Shown here piece after piece: positions 28,419 to 37,996 of a DNA stretch of 64,000 nucleotides (position 1 is the stretch's first letter; each line of letters begins with the position of its first letter). Made by a program: the position numbers and the translations under genes. A model generated the notes under the pieces. That model searched no databases and had not been told where the DNA came from. It worked only from the letters and a program-made list of their open reading frames with translations. Source of the DNA: Paenibacillus oryzae (lineage in GTDB: Bacteria > Bacillota > Bacilli > Paenibacillales > Paenibacillaceae); the NCBI RefSeq assembly GCF_001675045.1, contig NZ_LYPA01000028.1:1-64000 (forward strand), written 5' to 3'.

Positions 28419-28504
28419 AAAGCAGCCATTGGTTAAGCTGCGCCTTTATCGTTAGTGGCAACAAGCGATAGAAGCGCAGCTCAGCTCCAATAGGCTGCTT
28501 TTTT
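28417..28504. terminator. Bidirectional terminator between convergent genes
   Basis: AAAAGCAGCC-ATTGG at the left pairs with CCAAT-A-GGCTGCTTTT at the right, with a further inner stem (AAGCTGCGC/GCGCAGCT). T-runs on both strands serve the left gene and the minus-strand EcsC gene. Confidence 0.8.
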
Positions 28505-28518
28505 CATTGATACTGCAT

Positions 28519-29250
28519 TTATGAGTTTAAACGGCGCAAACGATAGGCGTTGGCTGCGATTTCGCGAAGGTCGCCAAGAATGCTGTAATTGGCCCAAGCT
28601 CCGGCCACGGCTCCAATACCGGGAACCATTTGCAGCATTTTCCGAAAGTCGATCGCATCGCGGTATTCCATCTGGAATGTCTCCCAATCCATCTGTTTGG
28701 TATAGTCGCTGTCGGATTGCCATCTTGTTTTCTCATGCTCCCAATAGTTGATGGAATGGAGCAGCTCCGCTCTTTTATCAGGCCCCGAAAACGCCATCTG
28801 AAAAACCTTCAGTACAAAAACCCGCTCGGAAAACTGTCTTGTATCATACCCGTACACATGAGCAAGCTCAAACAAATATTTCATTTTGATTGCAATTAAA
28901 GCAGGGAAATCCACCATGCTGAGCATAATGCCTCCGGCGCCAGTGCCCGCGCCGGAGGCCACCGCGATTTTTTGATAAAGGGAAAACAGCTCGTTTGCCT
29001 CTCTATCGGCGTGCTCCAGGTCCGTAAATACAGATACGGGTCTGCGGGGCGTATATTCTGCGCCAAACAGAGCTGTGCGGACTATGGATTTGATAGTCGT
29101 TGTAATGGCGGCATGTATTTTGGGAGGAATGATGCCGTTAATCCGCGCGCCTATGGATTTGGATGCTTTCTCCAGCAAGCCAGGCGCTTTGAACAGTCGT
29201 CGCTCCCAGTCGGCAAGTTCCTTGCGTACCCTTTGTTCGTAATACATCAT
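28519..29250 (-). CDS. EcsC family protein
   Basis: 243 residues of the EcsC family, with GAGTGAGGIMLSMVDFPALIAIK and FQMAFSGPDKRAELL. EcsC in B. subtilis accompanies the EcsAB ABC transporter, but its biochemical role is not known and here there is no ecsAB. The frame opens 29 codons earlier, but ATG at 29250 has AGAGGAGCG just upstream and starts the conserved YYEQRVRKELADWE. Confidence 0.85.
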   Translation of the reverse strand: MMYYEQRVRKELADWERRLFKAPGLLEKASKSIGARINGIIPPKIHAAITTTIKSIVRTALFGAEYTPRRPVSVFTDLEHADREANELFSLYQKIAVASGAGTGAGGIMLSMVDFPALIAIKMKYLFELAHVYGYDTRQFSERVFVLKVFQMAFSGPDKRAELLHSINYWEHEKTRWQSDSDYTKQMDWETFQMEYRDAIDFRKMLQMVPGIGAVAGAWANYSILGDLREIAANAYRLRRLNS

Positions 29251-29462
29251 CAATCGCTCCTCTGTTGAACTCCCCCTAATTGTAAAAGCTATCTTCGTCA
29301 TACGAAACAGACTTGAGCTGGTTGCATTCCCCGACAAAAGTCCAGCAGGCTGAAAAATGTCATGTTTACCGCATCAAATGTCCTGATTGCATAATGTTTG
29401 GAGCTGCTTTTTGCTCTAAAGTAAAGTCATTACGACGAATTTAGATGAAGGGAGCCATCTAT

Positions 29463-31935
29463 ATGTTATCAATTAGTCAGCTTACTTGCGAATACAAAGT
29501 TAATCCTCTTAGTATTGATGCAGGAGCCGCTCCGCGCATTAGCTGGAAGCTGAAATGCGATGCAAGAGCCTGTATGCAAAAGGCTTACCGCATTCAAATC
29601 TCCGCAACCGTGAATTTTGACCAGTTATTATGGGACTCCGGCCAAATGAATTCCACCCAATCCGTACTCGTCGAGTTGGATGGTCTTCAGTTGAAAGCCA
29701 GGTCACGCTATTATTATCGCGTAAAAGCATGGGACAATGCGGGGAGGGAGAGCCCTTGGACAGAACCTGCCTTTTTCCAAACCGGCCTTCAAAATCCGGG
29801 GGACTGGGAGGCTGAGTGGATCGCTGCTCCAGAAAAACGATTGAGGGCTGGCGTCTGCCCGCAGCTGCGCACGTTTTTCCATATTGACAAAGAGATCGCA
29901 AACGCAACCATTTATGTTACCGCGCTTGGCTTATATGAGCTGCAGCTCAATGACGAACGAGTGGGGGAGCATTATTTTACGCCGGGATGGACCAGCTACG
30001 CCAATCGGCTGCAGTACCAGACCTATGATGTGAAGGATTATTTGCATATGGGCAAAAATACATTGGGCGCATTATTGGGAGACTGAACGATGACAGCATG
30101 GGGCGCTGGCATGAGGTGGATTTGATTCCACACAGCAAAACCATCCTGGTACCGCAAGAAAATGAACCTGTAACCAAAATCGAATTTATCAAGCCGGTCC
30201 AATTATGGCATACGCCGGATGGCGAGCTGGTGCTGGATATGGGCCAAAATATGGTCGGTTGGCTTCTCTTTGAAGTCAGAGGACAGGCTGGTCAAACCGT
30301 AGAGCTAATCCACGCTGAAGTGCTCGACAGTCAAGGCAATTTTTACAGGGAAAATATTAGGGCAGCACAGCAGCTATTCAATATACGTTGAAGGGAGAAG
30401 AAAACGAGGTTTTCGAACCCCATTTCACCTTTCAAGGATTTCGGTACGTTCAACTAAAAAATTTTGGCGGCGATGTTTTGCTTGATGATTTCACAGGTGT
30501 TGTTATGCACTCCAGCCTGGAGCGGACAGGAAATTTTGAATGCTCGGAGCCGCTCATCAACCAGCTTCATCACAATATATTGTGGGGGCAAAAGGGTAAT
30601 TTTCTGGATGTGCCTACCGATTGCCCGCAGCGGGATGAGCGAATGGGATGGACCGGCGACGCTCAGGTCTTTGTACGTACGGCATCCCATCTGATGAACA
30701 CAGCTCCCTTTTTCACAAAATGGCTTAGAGATTTAAAGGCGGACCAAACCCCTGAAGGTGGCGTTCCGTTCTATATTCCAAATCTGAAGGAATCCTACTC
30801 TATTGAATCCAACTGGGGCGAAACCCATCATTCCTCCGCCGCTTGGGGCGATGCGGCTGTCATTTGCCCTTGGACGATTTATGAAATGTACGGGGATAAA
30901 CGGCTGCTGGCCCAGCAGTATGAAAGCATGAAGAAATGGATCGCCTACATCTATGATCAAGGCGACAATCCTTACCTGTGGAATACGGGATTCCACTATG
31001 GCGACTGGCTTGCTTTAGATTCGGATAAGGAGGGATGGGACGCTTATTTTGGCGCAACTGACCGCCACTATGTCGCTACCGCGTTTTACGCGTATTCCAC
31101 ATCCCTTGTTCAAAAAGCAGCGGCCACTTTGGGTTATGCCGAAGACGCAGACTATTTCCAAACGCTTTACGACGGCATCGTCCAAGCTTACCGCAATGAA
31201 TATGTAACTTCAGACGGCAGCCTCTCCGTGCCTACGCAAACCGCCCATGTTTTGGCGCTTCATTTCGGTTTGGTGGAGGGTTCCGTCAAGGAAAGCGCGA
31301 TTCAGAAGCTGAAGGATTTGCTGGCCGAGGCAGACGACCATTTGAAAACGGGTTTTGTTGGCACGCCTTATTTGAACCCCGTTTTAAGCGCAACTGGAAA
31401 CAATGAGTTGGCCTATCGGCTGCTTTTTCATACCGATTACCCGTCATGGCTGTATCAAGTGACCAAAGGCGCGACAACAGTATGGGAGCATTGGGATGGC
31501 ATTAAGGAGGACGGCAGCTTTAAAGATGGAGGGATGGTTTCATTCAATCATTACGCCTATGGCTCCATCGGGGAGTGGCTGTATCGCTTTGTAGTCGGGA
31601 TCGGGCCGGACGAAGGTAAACCGGGCTTTAAACACATCCATTTCAAGCCAATGCCGGGGCCAGGTATAAGCTATGTCAAAGCAAGCCTGGAGACGATGTA
31701 CGGTACTGCGGCATGCAACTGGAACTTGACGGATAATGGAACCATGGAGCTTCACATTACGATTCCGCCCAATACAACGGGCGAGGCCATATTGCCTGCC
31801 GCCAAGCTTGAGGGATTGCTTGAAAGCGGCGGACTCGCCCTCAAGGCTGAAGGCATAACCGGTATAGAAGCTTGTGAGGATGGCGTTAAGGTGGCGCTAG
31901 GCTCCGGCAGCTACATCTTTTCATACGCGCTCTAA
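29463..31935 (+). pseudogene. Broken GH78 alpha-L-rhamnosidase
   Basis: Three consecutive pieces of one GH78 enzyme. Piece 1 (29463-30086) holds the N-terminal fibronectin-like part and the start of the Bac_rhamnosid_N domain, ending LGALLGD. Piece 2, in another frame from about 30086, resumes at DDSMGRWHEVDLIPHSK, so roughly 100 codons are missing at the junction. Piece 3 follows a one-base shift near 30371-30376 (AAQ-x-IQYTLKGEENEVFEPH) and holds the (alpha/alpha)6 catalytic domain with DERMGWTGD and VWEHWDG intact. A working GH78 is near 880-950 residues. Two separate lesions make it non-functional as a single enzyme; the catalytic piece alone might be made but lacks folding partners. Confidence 0.88.
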
Positions 31936-31973
31936 AGAATAAAACGTCTCCTGGCCATGCCGCCGGGAGACGT

Positions 31974-32767
31974 TTATTTATTCAGCTTGCGAAATTGGGA
32001 AGGCGAAAGGCCAACTATCTTTTTAAATACAGCGTTAAACGCTGCGCTATTCCGATAGCCGACCAACTCGGCGATATGGCTGACTTTATATGACGAATGC
32101 TGCAATAGCTCGCAGCTTCTTTGGATGCGGACCTGTTTTAAGTAAGCGCCAAACGGCTGGCCGAAATGCTTTTGAAACAAACGCTGCAGATGCCTGTTGC
32201 TCCACTTAGAGATTATGGACAAATCATGTAAAGTAAGAGGGAGATGGAGATGCTTATCTATATACGCAATGACATGGGAAAAGTCCGATAAGTGATTTTC
32301 TGTTTCTTTATGCACACTGTTTGCCAGCCGGTAAACGGCAATAACAAGCTGGCTTAAATAAGCCTGCATCAAACTTGAGTAACCGGGACCCGGTACCAGC
32401 TTTTCGCGGTACATTGCCATCAGGAGGCGCTCGATTCCGCCATCGCTGTCGAATACGGAAAAATAAGCCTGCTTCTGAACCGTCATTTTGGTTAGATGCC
32501 CGATGATAGCTTCCTCCAAATGCGAGGACAGATGCTTTACCATGTCTTTGTGAAACAGGCAGTTGTAAACAATCAAGCGTTGATTCTTCTCGCCGGGAGA
32601 GGATGGCCTGAATACATGGGATGCGCCTAACGGAATCGCAAACAACAATCCCTTGTGCACGGGAAATGAAAAGGGACCTCAAAGTCCTCCGGATAACGAA
32701 CGATATCAAGAAGGGGCTCATTGGGCAAAAAATAATGGCTTTGAAACAAGGCTGTGGCCTGATTGAT
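31974..32767 (-). pseudogene. Broken AraC-family regulator
   Basis: The C-terminal 228 residues read well: a cupin tail and two helix-turn-helix motifs (LTLHDLSIISKWSNRHLQRL, VSHIAELVGYRNSAAFNAVF). Upstream in another frame is the true N-terminus, SHYFLPNEPLLDIVRYPEDF-EVPFHF. At the junction near 32660 about 30 residues of cupin strands are missing and the frame shifts. The start also looks damaged: an AAAAGGAGG is followed eight bases later by ATC. It converges on the broken rhamnosidase, so regulator and enzyme probably decayed together. Confidence 0.8.
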
Positions 32768-32852
32768 CGGAGTCGCCTCCTTTTAAATAGTTGCTTTCAT
32801 TATAGTGGAACAAAGGGACAAAAGCCACGAAACCGCCAGACTAAAAACAACA

Positions 32853-32882
32853 TTGACAGGACGGCAGACGGTGTCTCATAAT
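32853..32882 (+). promoter_or_regulatory. Promoter of the short UvrA gene
   Basis: TTGACA at 32853-32858, 18-bp spacer, CATAAT at 32877-32882, about 75 bp before the start. Confidence 0.7.
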
Positions 32883-32958
32883 CTAAACGGCACCAAAATG
32901 AAAAGATAAACGCTTGGAATAATAGGAGAAGGAAAATAATTACGGAAGGATGTTGCTT

Positions 32959-35214
32959 ATGAAGGAATCCAATCAGGAATACATCGTCATATCGGGCGCG
33001 AGGGAAAATAATCTCAAAAACGTTTCGTTGCGTATTCCAAAACGAAAAATTACGATTTTTACCGGCGTTTCCGGATCAGGCAAATCTTCCATTGTATTTG
33101 ATACCATTGCGGCGGAATCCACACGGTTGCTGAACGAAAACTTCAGCATGTTTGTGCGAAGCTTTTTGCCGCGTGTACCTCAGCCCGATACGGATGCCAT
33201 CGAAAATTTGAGCATGGCGGTTATCGTGGATCAGAAGCGGCTTGGCGGCGGCTCTCATTCCACGATGGGGACGATCACCGATATTTCCCCGATTCTGCGC
33301 CTATTATTCTCCCGTGCGGGACAACCTCATATTGGCGAACCTCATTTATTTTCGTTTAATGATCCCCACGGGATGTGTCCGGAATGCAGCGGGTTGGGAC
33401 GCAGGCTGGGCGTTGATCTAAGCAAAGCGGTGGATTTATCAAAATCGCTAAATGAAGGAGCGATTATGCTCCCGGACTATTCGGTGAACAGCTGGGAATG
33501 GAATATGGTTGTTCAGTCAGGCTCCTATGACCTCGACAAAAGGCTGAGCGATTACAGCGAGGAAGAACTGCAACAGCTGCTCTACGGCAAAGCCAAAAAA
33601 GTGCAAATGGATTTTGCAGGTAAAGCGATGAATATAACGGTTGAAGGCGTTATTGAAAAGTTTACGAACAAATACATTAAGCAGGACATCAAAGCAAAGT
33701 CGGAGCGTACGCAAAAGGCCGTTGCGCCGTTTATTACCGAAGGGCCCTGCAGCAGCTGCAAAGGAGCGCGATTAAGCCAAACAACGCTTGGCTGCCGTAT
33801 TAACGGATTTAACATCGCGGAGATGTCTTCCATGGAGGTTGGCAGCTTGATCCGGGTTATTCAAGAGATTGAACATCCCGCTGCCGCTCCGGTCATCAAG
33901 GCGCTTGCCGAGCGGCTCCAGCATTTGGTGGATATCGGCCTGGACTATTTGACGCTCGACCGCGAGACCAGTACATTGTCGGGAGGAGAGTCGCAGCGGG
34001 TAAAGATGGTCAAACATCTGAGCGGCAGTCTGGTGGATGTCACCTATATCTTTGACGAACCTAGCGTAGGCCTGCATCCCCGAGACGTTCACCGTCTGAA
34101 CGAATTGCTGCTGAAGCTGCGTGACAAAGGAAATACGGTTATTGTGGTGGAGCATGATCCTGACGTTATCAAGGTTGCTGATCATATTGTTGATGTTGGC
34201 CCTCACGCCGGAAGCCGAGGCGGTCTTGTCGTCTATGAAGGCACCTATCAGGGGTTATTGGAATCCGGTACGCTGACGGGCAATCATATGAAGCTGCCGC
34301 TTCAATTGAAGCCTGAATACAGGAAGCCGACGGGCACGCTCCCCATCCATAACGCGACGCTGCATAACTTGCAGGACGTAAACGTTGACGTGCCGCAAGG
34401 CGTGTTAACTGTAGTGACGGGCGTTGCCGGCTCCGGCAAAAGCACACTGATCAACGAAGTATTTCTGAGCCGCCATCCAGACGCGATTGTCATCGACCAA
34501 TCCGCAATCGGGGTATCGACACGATCCAATCCTGCCACCTACACAGGTATTATGGATGATGTTCGCAAGGCGTTTGCTTCGGCCAACAAAGTAAACCAAG
34601 GCTTGTTCAGCTTTAATTCCAAGGGCGCATGCGATAACTGCCAGGGCCTTGGAGTGGTCTATACGGACCTTGCTTTTCTGGATAGCGTCAAGCTGCCATG
34701 CGAGGTATGCGGCGGCAAACGTTTTAAGGAAGATGTGCTTGCCTATAAGCTAAACGGGAAGTCTATTGCGGATGTGCTGGCGATGACGGTTGAGCAAGCA
34801 CTGGACTTTTTCCAGCTTAAAGAAGTCGTCCGCAAGCTTCAAGCGTTAAGCGACGTCGGCTTAAACTACATTACGCTTGGCCAGCCGCTGAGCACGCTTT
34901 CGGGAGGAGAGTGCCAGCGTATCAAGCTAGCCAGCGAGCTGCATAAGAAGGGCAGCATTTATGTTATGGACGAGCCTACGACGGGACTGCATATGTCGGA
35001 TATCGGCTTGCTGATCGGTATTATGAATCGGCTGGTGGATGCAGGCAATACCGTAATCGTCATTGAGCATAATCTCACGGTCATCAGCCAAGCGGACTGG
35101 ATTATCGACATGGGGCCAGACGGAGGCAGCAGAGGCGGAGAAGTCGTGTTCCAGGGCGTTCCTGAGGATATTATCTCTGCCGAGCAATCTATCACAAAAA
35201 GCTATCTGGTTTGA
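32959..35214 (+). CDS. Short UvrA-like ABC ATPase
   Basis: 751 residues with the UvrA layout: Walker A GVSGSGKSS near 36 and GVAGSGKST near 488, signatures LSGGESQRV near 340 and LSGGECQRI near 648, and zinc-type Cys clusters (CPECSGLG, CSSCKG, CDNCQGLG, CEVCGG). Canonical UvrA is about 950 residues; this one lacks much of the insertion carrying the UvrB-binding domain, as in UvrA2/DrrC-type paralogues linked to tolerance of DNA-binding drugs. ATG at 32959 has GGAAGGA at good spacing; an in-frame ATG at 32950 overlaps it. No uvrB nearby. A role in antibiotic tolerance is inference. Confidence 0.88.
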   Translation: MKESNQEYIVISGARENNLKNVSLRIPKRKITIFTGVSGSGKSSIVFDTIAAESTRLLNENFSMFVRSFLPRVPQPDTDAIENLSMAVIVDQKRLGGGSHSTMGTITDISPILRLLFSRAGQPHIGEPHLFSFNDPHGMCPECSGLGRRLGVDLSKAVDLSKSLNEGAIMLPDYSVNSWEWNMVVQSGSYDLDKRLSDYSEEELQQLLYGKAKKVQMDFAGKAMNITVEGVIEKFTNKYIKQDIKAKSERTQKAVAPFITEGPCSSCKGARLSQTTLGCRINGFNIAEMSSMEVGSLIRVIQEIEHPAAAPVIKALAERLQHLVDIGLDYLTLDRETSTLSGGESQRVKMVKHLSGSLVDVTYIFDEPSVGLHPRDVHRLNELLLKLRDKGNTVIVVEHDPDVIKVADHIVDVGPHAGSRGGLVVYEGTYQGLLESGTLTGNHMKLPLQLKPEYRKPTGTLPIHNATLHNLQDVNVDVPQGVLTVVTGVAGSGKSTLINEVFLSRHPDAIVIDQSAIGVSTRSNPATYTGIMDDVRKAFASANKVNQGLFSFNSKGACDNCQGLGVVYTDLAFLDSVKLPCEVCGGKRFKEDVLAYKLNGKSIADVLAMTVEQALDFFQLKEVVRKLQALSDVGLNYITLGQPLSTLSGGECQRIKLASELHKKGSIYVMDEPTTGLHMSDIGLLIGIMNRLVDAGNTVIVIEHNLTVISQADWIIDMGPDGGSRGGEVVFQGVPEDIISAEQSITKSYLV

Positions 35215-35374
35215 GGCCGTTGCCAAGCTCCTGCCTTGCAGGCACAAAAAGGGAATTAGGTTGTACAGCCAAATGATTTCCCAGCTGCAGGGCTGGCGCG
35301 AGGTTATGCTTACATACATTTTGGAGAGGCTGCAAGACTAGAGCATCAATCGCTTTGTCAGTGCTTTATTGTGA

Positions 35375-35989
35375 TTATGCAGATGCTCCCCGCAAGAAGA
35401 TGCTTACAATTTCTTTGGCCAGCGCCTCATTGGTAGTGTATTTTTGGAGCGCATCCTTTCGGTTGCCTAACATCAGCATCGCGGAAAAGGTATGGGCCAG
35501 CAGCATGGGGTCGTTGGACCGAAACATATCGTTGTCCATAGCTGCCTGAAATTGATCCGCCAAAACCTGGTAAATATGATGCTCTGCTAATCTGATTTCC
35601 CGTATTTGCTCCTCGTTTAAAAATGGCTCCGCCTCTCTAAGCATCGTTTCGATTTCGGCATGGGGATTGGTTAATCGCGCTTCCGCAACAGAAACCAGCC
35701 CCGCCTCCAGATGCTCGGCATCCTCCAGTATACGGGCGATATGCTGGTGTACATTATTCAGAACGGAAGTAACCGCCACTTTAAATAATTCCGGTTTGCT
35801 GGAGAAATGATAATAAATGGCCGGTTTGGATACATGACAGGCTTCGGCGATTTGGTGCAGCGAAACCGGCTCATAGCCGTATTCCATAAAACGTTTGGAA
35901 GCCGTCTGAATAATCATCTCCTGAATGGGCGGATCGTCCTTTGTATGCCTGGGTCTGCCTGGCGCACGTTGCGTTTGGTTTTTCATCAT
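35375..35989 (-). CDS. TetR family regulator
   Basis: 204 residues with N-terminal HTH VSLHQIAEACHVSKPAIYYHF, then a helical ligand domain. ATG at 35989 follows GGAGG. Divergent from the haem A synthase gene, whose promoter carries a matching dyad (36050-36067), so it probably represses ctaA or responds to a haem- or drug-related ligand. Converges on the short UvrA gene. Confidence 0.9.
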   Translation of the reverse strand: MMKNQTQRAPGRPRHTKDDPPIQEMIIQTASKRFMEYGYEPVSLHQIAEACHVSKPAIYYHFSSKPELFKVAVTSVLNNVHQHIARILEDAEHLEAGLVSVAEARLTNPHAEIETMLREAEPFLNEEQIREIRLAEHHIYQVLADQFQAAMDNDMFRSNDPMLLAHTFSAMLMLGNRKDALQKYTTNEALAKEIVSIFLRGASA

Positions 35990-36007
35990 AACTCTACCTC
36001 CATGAAT

Positions 36008-36036
36008 ATTTTATGACATCTTGTCTTTTTTATCAA
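36008..36036 (-). promoter_or_regulatory. Promoter of the tetR gene
   Basis: On the minus strand TTGATA (36036-36031) and TAAAAT (36013-36008) are 17 bp apart. The operator-like dyad lies 13 bp upstream of this -35, outside the promoter. Confidence 0.6.
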
Positions 36037-36043
36037 AAACGCC

Positions 36044-36072
36044 TTGTAAATTTACCTTCCGGTAAATATAAT
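36044..36072 (+). promoter_or_regulatory. ctaA promoter with TetR-type operator in the spacer
   Basis: TTGTAA (36044-36049) and TATAAT (36067-36072) are 17 bp apart. The space between is filled by a perfect 7+7 dyad ATTTACC-TTCC-GGTAAAT (36050-36067). A bound TetR dimer would block RNA polymerase directly. Confidence 0.8.
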
Positions 36073-36105
36073 TTAATGGAATCATTCCTATTCGACAAGG
36101 ATAAT

Positions 36106-37086
36106 ATGATGGAGTCAACAAAAATGCGGGCAGGTGGACACAATTTGAGAAAAATCGTTACATTGAAATGGCTTAGCTATGCCACAACGTTATTTATGTT
36201 TTTTGCGACATTTGGCGGAGGGATCGTCACTCGGACGGAGTCCGGTTTGGGCTGCGGCACCGAATGGCCGTTATGTCACGGGAAGTTTGTTCCCGCTCAT
36301 ACGCTTGCTTCCCTTATCGAATATACGCATCGGCTGGTCAGTACAACGGCGGGTATTTTGGCCGTAGCTGCGTTTATCGCTTTCCTGGTGTATTTCAAGC
36401 ATCGAAGGGATCTGCAGATTTTTGCGGGGTTAACGCTGATTTTTGTTATTATTCAAGGCGCGATGGGGGCATTGGCGGTTGTTTTCTCCCAATCTCCGCC
36501 TGTGATGGCGCTCCATTTGGGCTTTGCTTTTATCGCGCTGGCCAGCTCATTAATGACGAGTCTCGGAGCGAGGCAGGAGCAGAGGATGGGGGGGCTTGCA
36601 AAGTTCAACCAGATGCCAAGGACAAACAAAGCCTTTCGCAATTTTGTATGGTTCTTGACCGTCTATTCGTATCTGGTCGTCTACACTGGCGCTTTTGTCA
36701 GCCATACTAATTCGGCCGGCTCATGTACCGGATTGTTTTGCACAGGAGGGGCCTTGCCGGAGCTGGCAAGCGGGATTCGAATCGAAATGATTCACCGTTT
36801 AGCCGGAATGCTGCTCCTTGTTCTGATCATTGTCCTTTTTGCGTGGATTTATAAAAGCTTCAAAAGCAACCGGGAATTGGTGCTGCAAGCCAATTATGCA
36901 ATTGCGCTTATTTTGTTCCAGATCCTTACCGGCGTTGCCATGCTGTTTACGCTTGAGCGCCCGGACGTCTATATGTTTGTTGTGCTTGCTCATATGACCG
37001 CGATTGCCGTGTTGTTCGGCATGTTGACCTATATGAGCTACCTCGTCTGGAGGCTGTCAAAATCAGCAGAACTCGGTCAAAACTAA
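36106..37086 (+). CDS. ctaA: Haem A synthase, CtaA/COX15 family
   Basis: 326 residues with eight predicted membrane segments. The haem-ligand and catalytic motifs are visible: TRTESGLGCGTEWPLCHG, EYTHRLVS and EMIHRLAG, and a Cys pair in GSCTGLFCTGG as in CtaA of Bacillus. Converts haem O to haem A for cytochrome aa3 oxidase. The frame opens from 36013, but that lies before the promoter; ATG 36106 or 36109 follows AAGG. It stands apart from ctaB and cta oxidase genes, which is unusual. Confidence 0.92.
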   Translation: MMESTKMRAGGHNLRKIVTLKWLSYATTLFMFFATFGGGIVTRTESGLGCGTEWPLCHGKFVPAHTLASLIEYTHRLVSTTAGILAVAAFIAFLVYFKHRRDLQIFAGLTLIFVIIQGAMGALAVVFSQSPPVMALHLGFAFIALASSLMTSLGARQEQRMGGLAKFNQMPRTNKAFRNFVWFLTVYSYLVVYTGAFVSHTNSAGSCTGLFCTGGALPELASGIRIEMIHRLAGMLLLVLIIVLFAWIYKSFKSNRELVLQANYAIALILFQILTGVAMLFTLERPDVYMFVVLAHMTAIAVLFGMLTYMSYLVWRLSKSAELGQN

Positions 37087-37116
37087 TTTGCAGCAACCCA
37101 AAAGGAGAATATCCCT

Positions 37117-37881
37117 GTGGCAAAGACAAAACGAAAAAACATATGGCTGCGCATCTTGTTATGGGGCTTCCTGTTAATCGCACTTATTGTTGGCGGCGCA
37201 CTTCTGTATCTCGGCTCCCAGACATACAGTCCCTCCACTAAAGCGGAAGCAGCTATGCAAGGCAATAGCGACGTTACCGTAACCAAGGTGAAAAACGGGT
37301 ACAAATTTGAAGCCTCCGATGGAGCGACCGTTCAGCCCAACGTTATTTTTTATCCCGGAGGTTTGGTTAAGCCGGAAAGCTATTCGCCGTTTGCAAACGA
37401 GCTTGCTCAGCTTGGACATCGGGTTTATATTGCGAAAATGCCGCTAAACCTGGCTATATTCGGTCAAAACAAGGCGGATGCCTTTATAAAGGAGCACCCT
37501 GATGAAGCTTATGTCATCGGCGGACATTCACTGGGCGGGGCATTTGCCGCCAGATACGCAAATCAGCATAGCGATAAGCTGGTCGGCGTCTATTTCCTTG
37601 CTTCCTATGCCGATGACGGAGGGACGTTAGCGGATACGAATCTTTCTGCGCTGCAATTGACGGGTTCCGCGGATGGCGTTCTAAACTGGGAGGAATGGGA
37701 GAGGACCAAAGCTAATTTGCCGGCAAATACGGAATATGTCTCCATTGAAGGCGGCAACCACGGACAATTTGGTTCGTATGGACATCAAAAGGGTGATAAC
37801 GAGCCGCAGATTGGTGAGGCGGAGCAGTTGGAAAACATCATTAACGCTATGCAGCAATGGATGGAGCAATTAAGCAAATAA
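37117..37881 (+). CDS. Membrane-anchored alpha/beta hydrolase
   Basis: 254 residues. An N-terminal membrane anchor (about 10-32) precedes an alpha/beta hydrolase core with nucleophile elbow GGHSLGGAFAARYA and the catalytic His in EGGNHGQFGSYG. The GTG at 37117 follows AAAGGAGAA. Faces outside the cell. Thirty bp after ctaA, so likely co-transcribed with it; substrate unknown. Confidence 0.87.
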   Translation: MAKTKRKNIWLRILLWGFLLIALIVGGALLYLGSQTYSPSTKAEAAMQGNSDVTVTKVKNGYKFEASDGATVQPNVIFYPGGLVKPESYSPFANELAQLGHRVYIAKMPLNLAIFGQNKADAFIKEHPDEAYVIGGHSLGGAFAARYANQHSDKLVGVYFLASYADDGGTLADTNLSALQLTGSADGVLNWEEWERTKANLPANTEYVSIEGGNHGQFGSYGHQKGDNEPQIGEAEQLENIINAMQQWMEQLSK

Positions 37882-37917
37882 TGGAGCTGCGAGAATGCTT
37901 CGTAAAATGAATGTACG

Positions 37918-37957
37918 AAAGGCCCGAGCCTGTTGAATGCAGCAAGCTTGGGCCTTT
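37918..37957. terminator. Bidirectional terminator
   Basis: AAAGGCCCGAGC and GCTTGGGCCTTT pair around a 16-base loop, between the hydrolase gene and the convergent EamA gene. Confidence 0.75.
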
Positions 37958-37996
37958 AATTTGTCTACAAAATGTCTGGCAATGTCTGCCGCTTGT

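Noticed and set aside
35215-35374. Gene or terminator between the short UvrA and tetR
   Set aside because: No clear hairpin with U-tract and no open frame with a ribosome binding site.
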